From contig CANQTC010000003.1 of assembly GCA_947626675.1 (NCBI GenBank), positions 62,001 through 126,000 on the forward strand: a DNA stretch of 64,000 nucleotides, given 5' to 3'. Below, in pieces: positions 1 through 7,060 of the stretch. The stretch comes from an uncultured Coprococcus sp. (lineage in GTDB: Bacteria > Bacillota > Clostridia > Lachnospirales > Lachnospiraceae). Made by a program: the position numbers and the translations under genes. The notes beneath the pieces were generated by a model that worked only from the letters and a program-made list of their open reading frames with translations, was not told the origin of the DNA and made no database searches. Each line of letters begins with the position of its first letter. The first letter of the stretch is position 1.

Positions 1-614
1 TTCCATATGTATTTATGTGCGGTATGGAGGAGCGGATATTTCCAAGTGGTATGGCAATCAATTCAGAGGATGAAGACGCACTGGAAGAAGAAAGAAGACT
101 GTGTTATGTGGGAATAACGAGAGCTATGAAGAAACTTTATATGAGTTCTGCACACTCGCGTATGATGCATGGAAGCTATAACTATAATGAAGCATCAAGA
201 TTTGTCAGAGAGATACCGCCGATGTTGTTTTCAAATTCGGGAAATATAGACAGGCTGAACAGGCATTATGAAGATTATGTTCAGAAAAATAAAGAAATGA
301 ATAATGGCTACTCATATGGTAAAAACTATGGTTATGCCGGTAAAGAATATGGCAGTAATAATCCATATAAGAAGAAAACCGGAACATATAACAGTATGCC
401 GCAGACAAAACCTGCGTTTGGCAGGGAATTTGTTGTGAATATGGAAACGCATATTGATTATCAGGAGGGCGACCGGGTACGTCATATGAAGTATGGAACA
501 GGAACAGTGATTGCGCTTGTGAAAGGCGGGAAAGATTATGAGGTCACTGTTGACTTTGACAGATGTGGTCCGAGAAAAATGTTTGCTTCATTTGCAAAAT
601 TGAAGAAATTATAA
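1..614 (+). CDS. pcrA: ATP-dependent DNA helicase PcrA/UvrD, C-terminal part (5' truncated by window)
   Basis: The frame is already open at base 3, so the gene starts outside the window and about 200 C-terminal residues remain. The segment begins with the superfamily 1 pattern GMEERIFPS and contains helicase motif VI (EERRLCYVGITRA), which contacts ATP. The last 50 residues (GDRVRHMKYGTGTVIAL and following) match the Tudor-like C-terminal domain by which PcrA contacts RNA polymerase. Between them is a Tyr/Asn/Gly-rich linker, as is usual in Gram-positive PcrA. The role is ATP-driven 3'-5' unwinding in repair and replication-transcription conflict. It stops 95 bases before the next gene. Confidence 0.88.
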   Translation, partial: PYVFMCGMEERIFPSGMAINSEDEDALEEERRLCYVGITRAMKKLYMSSAHSRMMHGSYNYNEASRFVREIPPMLFSNSGNIDRLNRHYEDYVQKNKEMNNGYSYGKNYGYAGKEYGSNNPYKKKTGTYNSMPQTKPAFGREFVVNMETHIDYQEGDRVRHMKYGTGTVIALVKGGKDYEVTVDFDRCGPRKMFASFAKLKKL

Positions 615-709
615 TATGCTATGGAAAAATCAGGATATCTATGATATAATTTCTATATCTATGAGACCACTAAGCATGAGTGGAAATAAAAGAAAGGATG
701 GATAAAAGG

Positions 710-988
710 ATGAAGAATAATGATGTAATCTTAGTAAAAGGTGAACCGGTTGAGGAGAAGGCAAAAGGTACTTTATTTGTAATTCTTGCAATTATTGGTG
801 CTGTTGCTGCGATAGCAGGTATTGCTTATGCAGTATATTCATATTTGACACCTGATTTCCTTGACGATTTTGACGATGACTTTGATGACGACTTCGATGA
901 TGATTTCTTTGATGATGATGAGGATGAAGAAGACGCAGAAGAGACAGAAGAAACAAAAGCTGAAGCAGAAGAAGCAGATGCAAAATAA
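710..988 (+). CDS. Small single-pass membrane protein with acidic Asp/Phe-repeat tail
   Basis: A 92-residue protein with about 22 mostly polar residues, one hydrophobic segment (roughly residues 23-46, rich in Ile/Ala/Val), then a tail dominated by DDFDDDF repeats and an EDEEDAEE/EA-rich end. The ATG at 710 is chosen because AGAAAGG lies about 12 bases upstream; an in-frame GTG at 680 and ATG at 698 are less well placed. A TATAAT at 645-650 could be its -10 element. The tail is extremely acidic and might bind cations, but no function can be assigned. A terminator follows at 1039. Confidence 0.6.
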   Translation: MKNNDVILVKGEPVEEKAKGTLFVILAIIGAVAAIAGIAYAVYSYLTPDFLDDFDDDFDDDFDDDFFDDDEDEEDAEETEETKAEAEEADAK

Positions 989-1038
989 TATGATGTTCCG
1001 ATATACCATATAAGATATGAAAGAACTGAATGTAAAGA

Positions 1039-1066
1039 GCAGATACTTTTTGGTATCTGCTTTTTG
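1039..1066 (+). terminator. Rho-independent terminator
   Basis: Perfect 8-bp stem GCAGATAC (1039-1046) / GTATCTGC (1053-1060) with a 6-base loop, followed by TTTTTG. It ends the transcript of the acidic membrane protein just upstream of niaR. Confidence 0.8.
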
Positions 1067-1085
1067 TACAGAATGGAGTGGATAC

Positions 1086-1643
1086 ATGGCAGGGAAAAAT
1101 ATAACTGCGGAAAAAAGAAGAGAAAAAATGCTCCAGTTATTGACAAACGCTAAAAATCCGGTGTCGGGAGCGGAATTGTCATTACAGTTTGGTGTGAGCA
1201 GACAGATTGTTGTACAGGATATCGCAATATTAAGAGCTGCAGCATATGATATTCTATCGACGAATAAGGGGTATATGCTTCTGAATAAAGGTCTTACGGA
1301 AAGAACGTTTAAAGTCAGGCATACGACGGAGCAGATAGAAGATGAGTTATATTCCATAGTAGATTTAGGCGGCAAAGTAAAAGATGTTTTTGTATATCAT
1401 AAGATGTATGGTGTTATAAAAGCGCCGATGAATATTAAAACAAGAAAAGATGTTTATGAATATATCAAGACGATGAACAGTGGAATATCCTCGCCGCTTC
1501 TTACAATAACAGATAATTACCATTATCATACGGTGCAGGCGGAGAGCGAAGAGATTCTGGACAATATACAGAAGATGCTGGAGGAGAAAGGATATCTTGC
1601 AAAGCTCAGAGATTATGAACCGGTTGATTTTTGGGAGAAATAG
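1086..1643 (+). CDS. niaR: NiaR-type transcriptional repressor of niacin/NAD genes (HTH + 3H domain)
   Basis: A 185-residue protein with an N-terminal winged helix-turn-helix (residues 8-60, VSGAELSLQFGVSRQIVVQ) and a C-terminal 3H domain. The metal-site residues expected for the family are visible: His79 and Glu87 with the eight-residue spacing, His105 in VYHKMYG, and the HxH pair His146/His148 in NYHYHTV. NiaR proteins bind nicotinic acid and repress niacin salvage and NAD synthesis genes. The ATG at 1086 follows GGAGTGG and matches family length; an in-frame start at 1017 lies inside the preceding terminator and is unlikely. No nad or niacin transporter gene is nearby, so it acts in trans. 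Confidence 0.85.
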   Translation: MAGKNITAEKRREKMLQLLTNAKNPVSGAELSLQFGVSRQIVVQDIAILRAAAYDILSTNKGYMLLNKGLTERTFKVRHTTEQIEDELYSIVDLGGKVKDVFVYHKMYGVIKAPMNIKTRKDVYEYIKTMNSGISSPLLTITDNYHYHTVQAESEEILDNIQKMLEEKGYLAKLRDYEPVDFWEK

Positions 1644-1683
1644 AAGTGTGGTTTCTCATTACATAACAACGAATTACATACAG

Positions 1684-1718
1684 CATAAAAAAAGTGTGCA
1701 TAATGCACACTTTTTTTA
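1684..1718. terminator. Bidirectional terminator between niaR and the tRNA operon
   Basis: AAAAAAAGTGTGCA / TGCACACTTTTTTT forms a hairpin with A-runs on one side and T-runs on the other. It can terminate niaR on the plus strand and the seven-tRNA operon on the minus strand. Confidence 0.85.
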
Positions 1719-1798
1719 TGCGGATAACAGGAATCGAACCTGCACCCCGAGAGACTAGATCCTAAGTCTAGCGCGTCTGCCAGTTCCGCCATATCCGC
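1719..1798 (-). tRNA. tRNA-Leu (anticodon UAG)
   Basis: On the minus strand the acceptor arms GCGGATA/TATCCGC pair perfectly. The anticodon loop CTTAGGA gives UAG and there is a class II variable arm and a GGTTCGATTCC T-arm. The discriminator is A and no CCA is encoded. It is the last gene of the tRNA operon. Confidence 0.95.
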
Positions 1799-1848
1799 AA
1801 AACTCTTTTAAAAAAATAAACCCTTTTGCAAGGGTAATAAAAGAGAAG

Positions 1849-1921
1849 TGAGCCATCGGGGACTCGAACCCCGGACAACTTGATTAAAAGTCAAGTGCTC
1901 TACCACCTGAGCTAATGGCCC
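1849..1921 (-). tRNA. tRNA-Lys (anticodon UUU)
   Basis: Acceptor GGGCCAT/ATGGCTC (one G-U), anticodon stem CTTGA/TCAAG with loop CTTTTAA giving UUU, T-arm GGGGTTCGAGTCCCC. 73 bases, discriminator A, no encoded CCA. Confidence 0.95.
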
Positions 1922-1940
1922 ATATTATTAAGTTTTTTGA

Positions 1941-2012
1941 CTGGGCTAGCTGGATTCGAACCAGCGAGTGCAGGAGTCAAAGTCCTGTGCCTTACCGCTT
2001 GGCGATAGCCCA
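1941..2012 (-). tRNA. tRNA-Gln (anticodon UUG)
   Basis: Acceptor TGGGCTA/TAGCCCA, anticodon loop TTTGACT giving UUG, T-arm CTGGTTCGAATCCAG. 72 bases, discriminator G as expected for Gln, no encoded CCA. Confidence 0.95.
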
Positions 2013-2046
2013 ATAGTAAGCACCGCTATATACGCGATAAAGAGAG

Positions 2047-2121
2047 GGTGGATAGAGGGACTCGAACCCTCGGCCTCCAGAGCCACAATCTGGCGCGCTA
2101 GCCAACTGCGCCATACCCACC
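2047..2121 (-). tRNA. tRNA-His (anticodon GUG)
   Basis: Acceptor GTGGGTA/TATCCAC plus the extra G(-1):C73 pair diagnostic of tRNA-His. Anticodon loop TTGTGGC gives GUG. No encoded CCA. Confidence 0.95.
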
Positions 2122-2133
2122 ATATAGAGCAAA

Positions 2134-2207
<74 letters not shown>

Positions 2208-2246
2208 ATGCTGTATCTTCGCTGTGCTAAATTAGCGAAAATAAAG

Positions 2247-2317
2247 AGCGGGTGATGGGAATCGAACCCACGTATCTAGCTTGGAAGGCTAGTGTTCTAC
2301 CATTGAACTACACCCGC
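2247..2317 (-). tRNA. tRNA-Gly (anticodon UCC)
   Basis: Acceptor GCGGGTG/CACCCGC, anticodon stem CTAGC/GCTAG with loop CTTCCAA giving UCC. 71 bases, discriminator U, no encoded CCA. Confidence 0.95.
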
Positions 2318-2347
2318 ATAATTGCTTAACAGTGTTTAGATTATAAA

Positions 2348-2422
2348 TCGGGGTGACAGGATTCGAACCTGCGACCTCTTGATCCCAAATCAAGCGCTCT
2401 AGCCAAGCTGAGCCACACCCCG
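2348..2422 (-). tRNA. tRNA-Pro (anticodon UGG)
   Basis: Acceptor CGGGGTG/CACCCCG, anticodon stem CTTGA/TCAAG with loop TTTGGGA giving UGG, T-arm CAGGTTCGAATCCTG. First gene of the operon; discriminator A, no encoded CCA. Confidence 0.95.
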
Positions 2423-2474
2423 CAAGGCGTATGCGTTATGACTTTTTTTATGTCATATCTCTGACGCAAGACCT

Positions 2475-2503
2475 ATTATATATAAACACGTTCTAATTGT
2501 CAA
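2475..2503 (-). promoter_or_regulatory. Consensus promoter of the tRNA operon
   Basis: On the minus strand there is TTGACA (2498-2503), exactly 17 bases, then TATAAT (2475-2480): a perfect sigma-A consensus. It lies about 50 bases before tRNA-Pro and would drive Pro-Gly-Arg-His-Gln-Lys-Leu as one transcript. Confidence 0.9.
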
Positions 2504-2615
2504 CAATTATTTTCATTTTTTTTAAAAAAATTTTTGGAAGCCTTTTTGAAGGGTTTGATATTGTATTTTGACTATGTTATGATAGGAGAGCAAAAGATAG
2601 GAGATATATGGTAAT

Positions 2616-3560
2616 ATGGATAATTTCATTTTTAGTATCAATGCAACGATTCCGATTTTCCTTATGATACTGTTAGGCTGGATTCTTATGAAGATGAACC
2701 TTATAACAGAGGAATTTGCAAATGTGGCAAATAAATATGTATTTAAAGTAGCGCTTCCTGTAATGCTTTTTAAGGACATTGCAACAACTTCAATATTGAA
2801 AGATATGAATATAAAGTTTGTGCTGTTCTGTTTTTTTGGAACGATGATGATGTTTGGGCTTGCATGGTTGTTTGCGGTCTTGTACTGCAAAGAAAAGAAT
2901 ATGAGAGGTGCGTTTGCCCAGGGAGCGGCAAGAGGAAGCGCGGCAATACTTGGCGTTGCATTTGTAGAGAATATATGCGGAAATTCAGGAATGGCGCCGC
3001 TGATGATTGTTTCGGCAGTACCGCTGTTTAATATCATATCTGTGATTATGCTGACTTTTGGCGGAAATGAACGACTGAACGGAAGCGACGGAATTAAGCG
3101 TGCTTTTTTCAATATATTGAAAAATCCGATTATTATAGGAATTTTAATTGGAATTCCTTTTTCTGTGTTTCATATAGAAATTCCAACCATTCCGGGCAGA
3201 ACCATTCAGTATATTTCACAGACAGCAACGCCGATAGCGCTGATGGCTGTGGGTGCAGGCTTTCGCAGCGAACAGGCGTTGGCAAGGTTAAGACCTGCCA
3301 TTGTCGGTTCAATAGTAAAATTAGTTGTGTTACCCGCAATATTGATACCTGCTGCCATAGGACTCGGTTTTCGTTCCAGTGAGATGGTAGCTGTGCTTAT
3401 TATGGCTGGTTCACCGGCTACGGTTTCCGGATATGTAATGGCGAAGAATATGAATAATGATGAGGTTCTTGCGTCCAATATGATTGTCCTTACGACCTTG
3501 CTTTCGTCAATAACACTGACCGTATGGGTATTCATATTAAAGACGCTTGGGTATCTGTAA
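2616..3560 (+). CDS. AEC-family (auxin efflux carrier-like) permease
   Basis: A 314-residue integral membrane protein with about ten hydrophobic helices in two halves of five, the usual length and layout of the AEC family. It starts NFIFSINATIPIFLMILLGWILMK and carries family-typical stretches NKYVFKVALPVMLFKDIA near residue 40 and MAVGAGFRSEQ near residue 210. AEC proteins export or exchange organic acids such as malate; the substrate here cannot be told. AGGAG about 10 bases upstream supports the ATG at 2616. It is a single-gene unit followed by an inverted repeat. Confidence 0.8.
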   Translation: MDNFIFSINATIPIFLMILLGWILMKMNLITEEFANVANKYVFKVALPVMLFKDIATTSILKDMNIKFVLFCFFGTMMMFGLAWLFAVLYCKEKNMRGAFAQGAARGSAAILGVAFVENICGNSGMAPLMIVSAVPLFNIISVIMLTFGGNERLNGSDGIKRAFFNILKNPIIIGILIGIPFSVFHIEIPTIPGRTIQYISQTATPIALMAVGAGFRSEQALARLRPAIVGSIVKLVVLPAILIPAAIGLGFRSSEMVAVLIMAGSPATVSGYVMAKNMNNDEVLASNMIVLTTLLSSITLTVWVFILKTLGYL

Positions 3561-3567
3561 TGACACG

Positions 3568-3611
3568 ATAAAGACGTTAACGTAAGTATTTTCATACGTT
3601 AAGCCTTTATA
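3568..3611. repeat. Inverted repeat containing ACGTTAACGT
   Basis: ATAAAGACGTTAACGTA (from 3568) is matched by TACGTTAAGCCTTTAT (to 3611) with a short loop. The left arm contains the perfect 10-base palindrome ACGTTAACGT. It could be a weak terminator for the AEC gene or an operator; the same TTAACGT core recurs at 5265-5290. Confidence 0.45.
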
Positions 3612-3741
3612 AATGTTTTTTACAGATGTTTACAGAGAGATGATGTGAACACTACAATAAAATAGGATAGGTAATTGTGAAACAAAAAACAGATTGTTTT
3701 GCAAACACCTGAAAATATATGGTATAGAGAGGAGACAGAAG

Positions 3742-4251
3742 ATGGATAATATTATATTGACAGGTATGCCGGGTGCGGGCAAAAGTACGATTGGCGTTCT
3801 GCTTGCAAAAGTTATGGGATATGGGTTTGCTGATGCGGATTTGCTGATACAGAAACAATACGGCAGGCTTTTGTGCGAACTGATTGCCGAGCATGGCGAT
3901 GATGGTTTTTTGCAAATTGAAAATCAGGTGAATCGTGATATTGATTTGACGCATACGGTTATTGCAACGGGCGGAAGCGCCATATATTGCAAAGAAGCGA
4001 TGGAAAAATATATGGCAAATGATACCGTTGTTTATATAAAACTTCCATATGAGGAGATTGAAGCAAGACTTGGCAATATAAAAAGAAGAGGCGTAGTGCT
4101 AAAGGAAGGGCAGACGCTGAAGTCATTATATGATGAGAGAACACCTTTATATGAGCGGTATGCACATATTATAGTAAATGCCGATGGTCTTGGCATTGAA
4201 GAACTTATGGACTCCATAGCAGGATTGCTGCTGATACATGAAAAATATTAA
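3742..4251 (+). CDS. Shikimate kinase-like P-loop kinase (AroK fold)
   Basis: A 169-residue protein of shikimate kinase size. Walker A is GMPGAGKST (residues 8-16), followed by the DADLLI stretch carrying the conserved Asp, the ATGGSAIY turn, and an RRGVVL/ERTPLYERYA region in the lid and base-binding part. Shikimate kinases phosphorylate shikimate in aromatic amino acid synthesis. Two substrate-site features deviate: the Arg of the family pattern FRxxE is Leu here (FLQIE) and the third Gly of GGG is Ser. No other aro gene is near. A related small-molecule kinase is possible. GAGAGGAG before 3742 fixes the start, against an in-frame start at 3694. Confidence 0.7.
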   Translation: MDNIILTGMPGAGKSTIGVLLAKVMGYGFADADLLIQKQYGRLLCELIAEHGDDGFLQIENQVNRDIDLTHTVIATGGSAIYCKEAMEKYMANDTVVYIKLPYEEIEARLGNIKRRGVVLKEGQTLKSLYDERTPLYERYAHIIVNADGLGIEELMDSIAGLLLIHEKY

Positions 4252-4269
4252 TGTCGGGAGAAAGATAGT

Positions 4270-5229
4270 ATGGAAATTTTGAAGATTTTAGGTCAGGTAT
4301 TATTGTTGGTTGCAGGTTTTGTGTGTCTTATAAAGGGCGCTGATTTGTTTGTAGATGGGGCGTCTAAGATTGCGGTGAAATGCAATATACCGGAGATGGT
4401 GGTAGGTCTTACCATTGTTGCACTGGGAACGAGCGCTCCTGAGGCAGCAGTCAGTATTAAGGCGGCATTTTCTGATGATGCAGGTATGACGGTAGGAAAC
4501 GTGGTAGGAAGCAATATTATGAATATTTTGCTGATACTTGGTATTTCGGCTTTATTTGCCGCGCTTCCGATTAAGAAAAATACACTTCGTATCGATATTC
4601 CGATTGTCATTATTACATCCGGTTTAATGCTTGTTCTTGGATACTTTGACGGAAATTTAAGCAGGATAGATGGGATTATATTCTATATTTTGCTGATTGC
4701 CTTTATTGTATATCTTGTTATAACAGCCAAGAGCGGCAGCAGTGATAGTGAGTCTATCGAGATAACGGAAAAGGATACAAATTTAAAATTGATATTGTTT
4801 ATTATTATTGGCGCAGTACTTATTGTGCTTGGAAGTAACTTTACTGTAAATGCAGCATCATACATTGCAGCAAAATTTGGAATGACAGAAAGATTAATAG
4901 GGCTTACAATCGTGGCATTTGGAACATCGCTGCCGGAGCTTGTGACTTCCTGTACTGCCGCCCGTAAGGGACAGACAGATATTGCTATAGGAAATATTGT
5001 CGGAAGCAATATTTTTAATGTACTATTCGTTGCAGGAACAACAATGCTGATTACGCCTGTAACATTTGCAAAAGATTTCCTGGTGGATGGCATTGCTGCA
5101 GTTGCTGCGGCTGTTTTGCTGCTGATATGCTGTATTAAGAATAAAAAACTGACAAAGACTGGCGGTATCGTTATGCTTGTATGCTATGCCGCATACTTTG
5201 CATTTATTATGTATAAGAACTATGCTTGA
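4270..5229 (+). CDS. Calcium/sodium antiporter (CaCA family, YrbG-like)
   Basis: A 319-residue membrane protein with about ten helices and the two inverted alpha-repeats of cation/Ca exchangers. The first has VALGTSAPEAAVS and GNVVGSNIMN; the second has VAFGTSLPELVTS and GNIVGSNIFN. The acidic residue of each GTSxPE motif binds the cation. It probably exchanges Na+ or H+ for Ca2+ across the cell membrane. It starts 18 bases after the kinase gene and is likely co-transcribed with it. Its last codons contain the promoter of the next gene. Confidence 0.85.
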   Translation: MEILKILGQVLLLVAGFVCLIKGADLFVDGASKIAVKCNIPEMVVGLTIVALGTSAPEAAVSIKAAFSDDAGMTVGNVVGSNIMNILLILGISALFAALPIKKNTLRIDIPIVIITSGLMLVLGYFDGNLSRIDGIIFYILLIAFIVYLVITAKSGSSDSESIEITEKDTNLKLILFIIIGAVLIVLGSNFTVNAASYIAAKFGMTERLIGLTIVAFGTSLPELVTSCTAARKGQTDIAIGNIVGSNIFNVLFVAGTTMLITPVTFAKDFLVDGIAAVAAAVLLLICCIKNKKLTKTGGIVMLVCYAAYFAFIMYKNYA

Positions 5230-5254
5230 CGTATCGCATAAATCCCTATATAAT
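5226..5254 (+). promoter_or_regulatory. Promoter of the sodium/solute symporter, overlapping the antiporter stop
   Basis: TTGACG (5226-5231), 17 bases, TATAAT (5249-5254). The -35 overlaps the stop codon of the antiporter gene. The predicted transcription start, near 5261, falls just before the inverted repeat at 5265-5290. Confidence 0.75.
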
Positions 5255-5264
5255 GAGCTATATC

Positions 5265-5290
5265 ACGTTAAAACGCAGACGCTTTAACGT
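5265..5290. promoter_or_regulatory. Candidate operator: ACGTTAAA-N10-TTTAACGT
   Basis: Perfect 8-base inverted repeat separated by 10 bases, immediately downstream of the promoter at 5226-5254 and upstream of the symporter start. There is no T-run after it, so it is not a terminator. Its position suits a repressor site that blocks transcription of the symporter gene. Confidence 0.55.
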
Positions 5291-5318
5291 AGTAAAGAGG
5301 AATGAGAGGGAGAATGTT

Positions 5319-6860
5319 ATGGTACTAAAGATTATGATGCTTGCGGTATTTTTTGGTGTTATGATAGGCGTAGGCTTTTATGCCAGAAAGCAGGCGACAG
5401 ATGTGAATGGGTTTGTACTTGGAGGAAGGTCTGTAGGCCCGTGGCTTACAGCATTTGCGTATGGTACTTCTTACTTTTCAGCAGTCATTTTCATCGGATA
5501 TGCAGGTCAGTTTGGATGGAAATATGGTATTGCATCAACCTGGATAGGAATCGGAAATGCAGTGATTGGTTCGCTTGTTGCATGGGCGGTGCTTGGAAGA
5601 AGAACAAGATTGATTACGCAGAAGCTTGATTCGAGAACGATGCCGGAGTTTTTTGAGAAGAGATATAACAGTAAGTCGTTGAAACTGATTGCTTCGCTGA
5701 TTATATTTGTATTTCTGATTCCATATACGGCATCTTTATACAACGGACTTTCAAGGCTTTTTGGTATGGCGTTTAACATTGACTATAAAGTATGCGTTAT
5801 CGTGATGGCGGCACTGACAGGTATTTATGTTATTGTCGGCGGATATATGGCTACTGCTATCAATGATTTTATTCAGGGACTTATTATGCTGGTAGGAATC
5901 GTTGTCGTAATTGCTGCGGTGCTGAAGCATTACGGTGGTCTTGTGGGTGCGCTTGACAGCCTTGCAAATGTTCAGGACGCAGCAGTATCAGATACACCGG
6001 GTATATTTGCCTCATTTTTAGGACCTGATGTATTTAATCTGATGTGCGTTGTTATTCTGACTTCGCTTGGTACATGGGGGCTTCCGCAGATGGTTCAGAA
6101 GTTCTATGCGATAAAGGATGAGCGGTCGATAAAAACCGGTACGATTGTATCGACATTATTTGCAGTTATCGTAGCGGGCGGATGTTATTTCTTAGGTGGA
6201 TTTGGCAGACTGACCAATACTGACGTGGCAGCAGAGGGGTATGACGCAATTATTCCGCATCTGCTGGAATGTCTTCCACCGATACTGATAGGACTTGTGG
6301 TTGTACTTGTATTATCAGCTTCTATGTCCACACTTTCTTCGCTTGTGCTTACGTCAAGCTCTACACTGACGATTGATTTTATAAAAGGCACTGTTTCACC
6401 GAAAATGAGTGAGAAAAAACAGGTGCTTACGATGAAGATTATGCTTGCGTTATTCGTAGCGATATCGGCGTTTATTGCAATCATACAGTATTCAAGCAAG
6501 ATTACTTTCATTGCACAGCTTATGGGTGTGTCATGGGGCGCGATAGCAGGGGCGTTTCTTGCACCGTTTTTGTATGGATTATACTGGAAGAAAACAACCG
6601 TTGCCGCATGTTGGGTAAGCATTATATGGGGAGCAGGAATTATGACGCTTAATTTTGTAAGCAATACATGGGGCTGCTTTCAGTTTCCAGACAGGATACA
6701 GTCGCCGATTAATTGCGGTGCGCTTGCCATGATAGGCGGGTTGATTATTGTTCCTGTTGTCAGTCTGTTTACGAAAAAACCAAATCAGGATATGGTCGAA
6801 GAGGCATTTTCGTGTTATGAAGAAACCGTAACAGTAGCACATAGAAAAGCGCTTGATTAA
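5319..6860 (+). CDS. Sodium/solute symporter (SSS family)
   Basis: A 513-residue protein with about 13 hydrophobic helices, the usual size for the SSS/PutP/PanF family. Family features include the N-terminal LGGRSVGPWLTAFAYGTSYFS stretch, VGGYMATAINDFIQG after helix 5, and SASMSTLSSLVLTSSS, the Ser-rich Na+-site region. It would couple Na+ entry to uptake of an organic solute such as an amino acid or carboxylate; the substrate is unknown. ATG 5319 is preceded by GAGAGGGAG; an in-frame ATG at 5226 would overlap the antiporter gene and its own promoter. It appears separately regulated from the antiporter. Confidence 0.85.
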   Translation: MVLKIMMLAVFFGVMIGVGFYARKQATDVNGFVLGGRSVGPWLTAFAYGTSYFSAVIFIGYAGQFGWKYGIASTWIGIGNAVIGSLVAWAVLGRRTRLITQKLDSRTMPEFFEKRYNSKSLKLIASLIIFVFLIPYTASLYNGLSRLFGMAFNIDYKVCVIVMAALTGIYVIVGGYMATAINDFIQGLIMLVGIVVVIAAVLKHYGGLVGALDSLANVQDAAVSDTPGIFASFLGPDVFNLMCVVILTSLGTWGLPQMVQKFYAIKDERSIKTGTIVSTLFAVIVAGGCYFLGGFGRLTNTDVAAEGYDAIIPHLLECLPPILIGLVVVLVLSASMSTLSSLVLTSSSTLTIDFIKGTVSPKMSEKKQVLTMKIMLALFVAISAFIAIIQYSSKITFIAQLMGVSWGAIAGAFLAPFLYGLYWKKTTVAACWVSIIWGAGIMTLNFVSNTWGCFQFPDRIQSPINCGALAMIGGLIIVPVVSLFTKKPNQDMVEEAFSCYEETVTVAHRKALD

Positions 6861-6876
6861 TATAAAGATGTTATAT

Positions 6877-6932
6877 GGGACTGTTTGTTATAAGATATCA
6901 GGGGTATATAGATATAAACAGTCTCATTTTTA
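6877..6932 (+). terminator. Rho-independent terminator after the symporter gene
   Basis: GGGACTGTTT (6877-6886) pairs with AAACAGTCTC (6916-6925), with G-U wobble, around a 29-base loop and is followed by ATTTTTATTT. Confidence 0.7.
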
Positions 6933-7060
6933 TTTGCGAATATCTATGTTGAAAGTGACATATATTTGTGATAATATAAGATGTAATATACAAATTTATA
7001 AAAGCGTGTAAAATATTATTTTAAAATTTTAATTGTTTACGAAGGCAGGGGGACTTTGTT

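Noticed and set aside
826-1375. Minus-strand frames opposite the acidic protein and niaR
   Set aside because: Ser/Lys-rich frames are mirror products of the Asp codons of the real gene; niaR motifs support the plus strand.
5507-6664. Antisense frames across the symporter
   Set aside because: Long only because of codon bias; the plus-strand protein is a clear SSS member.
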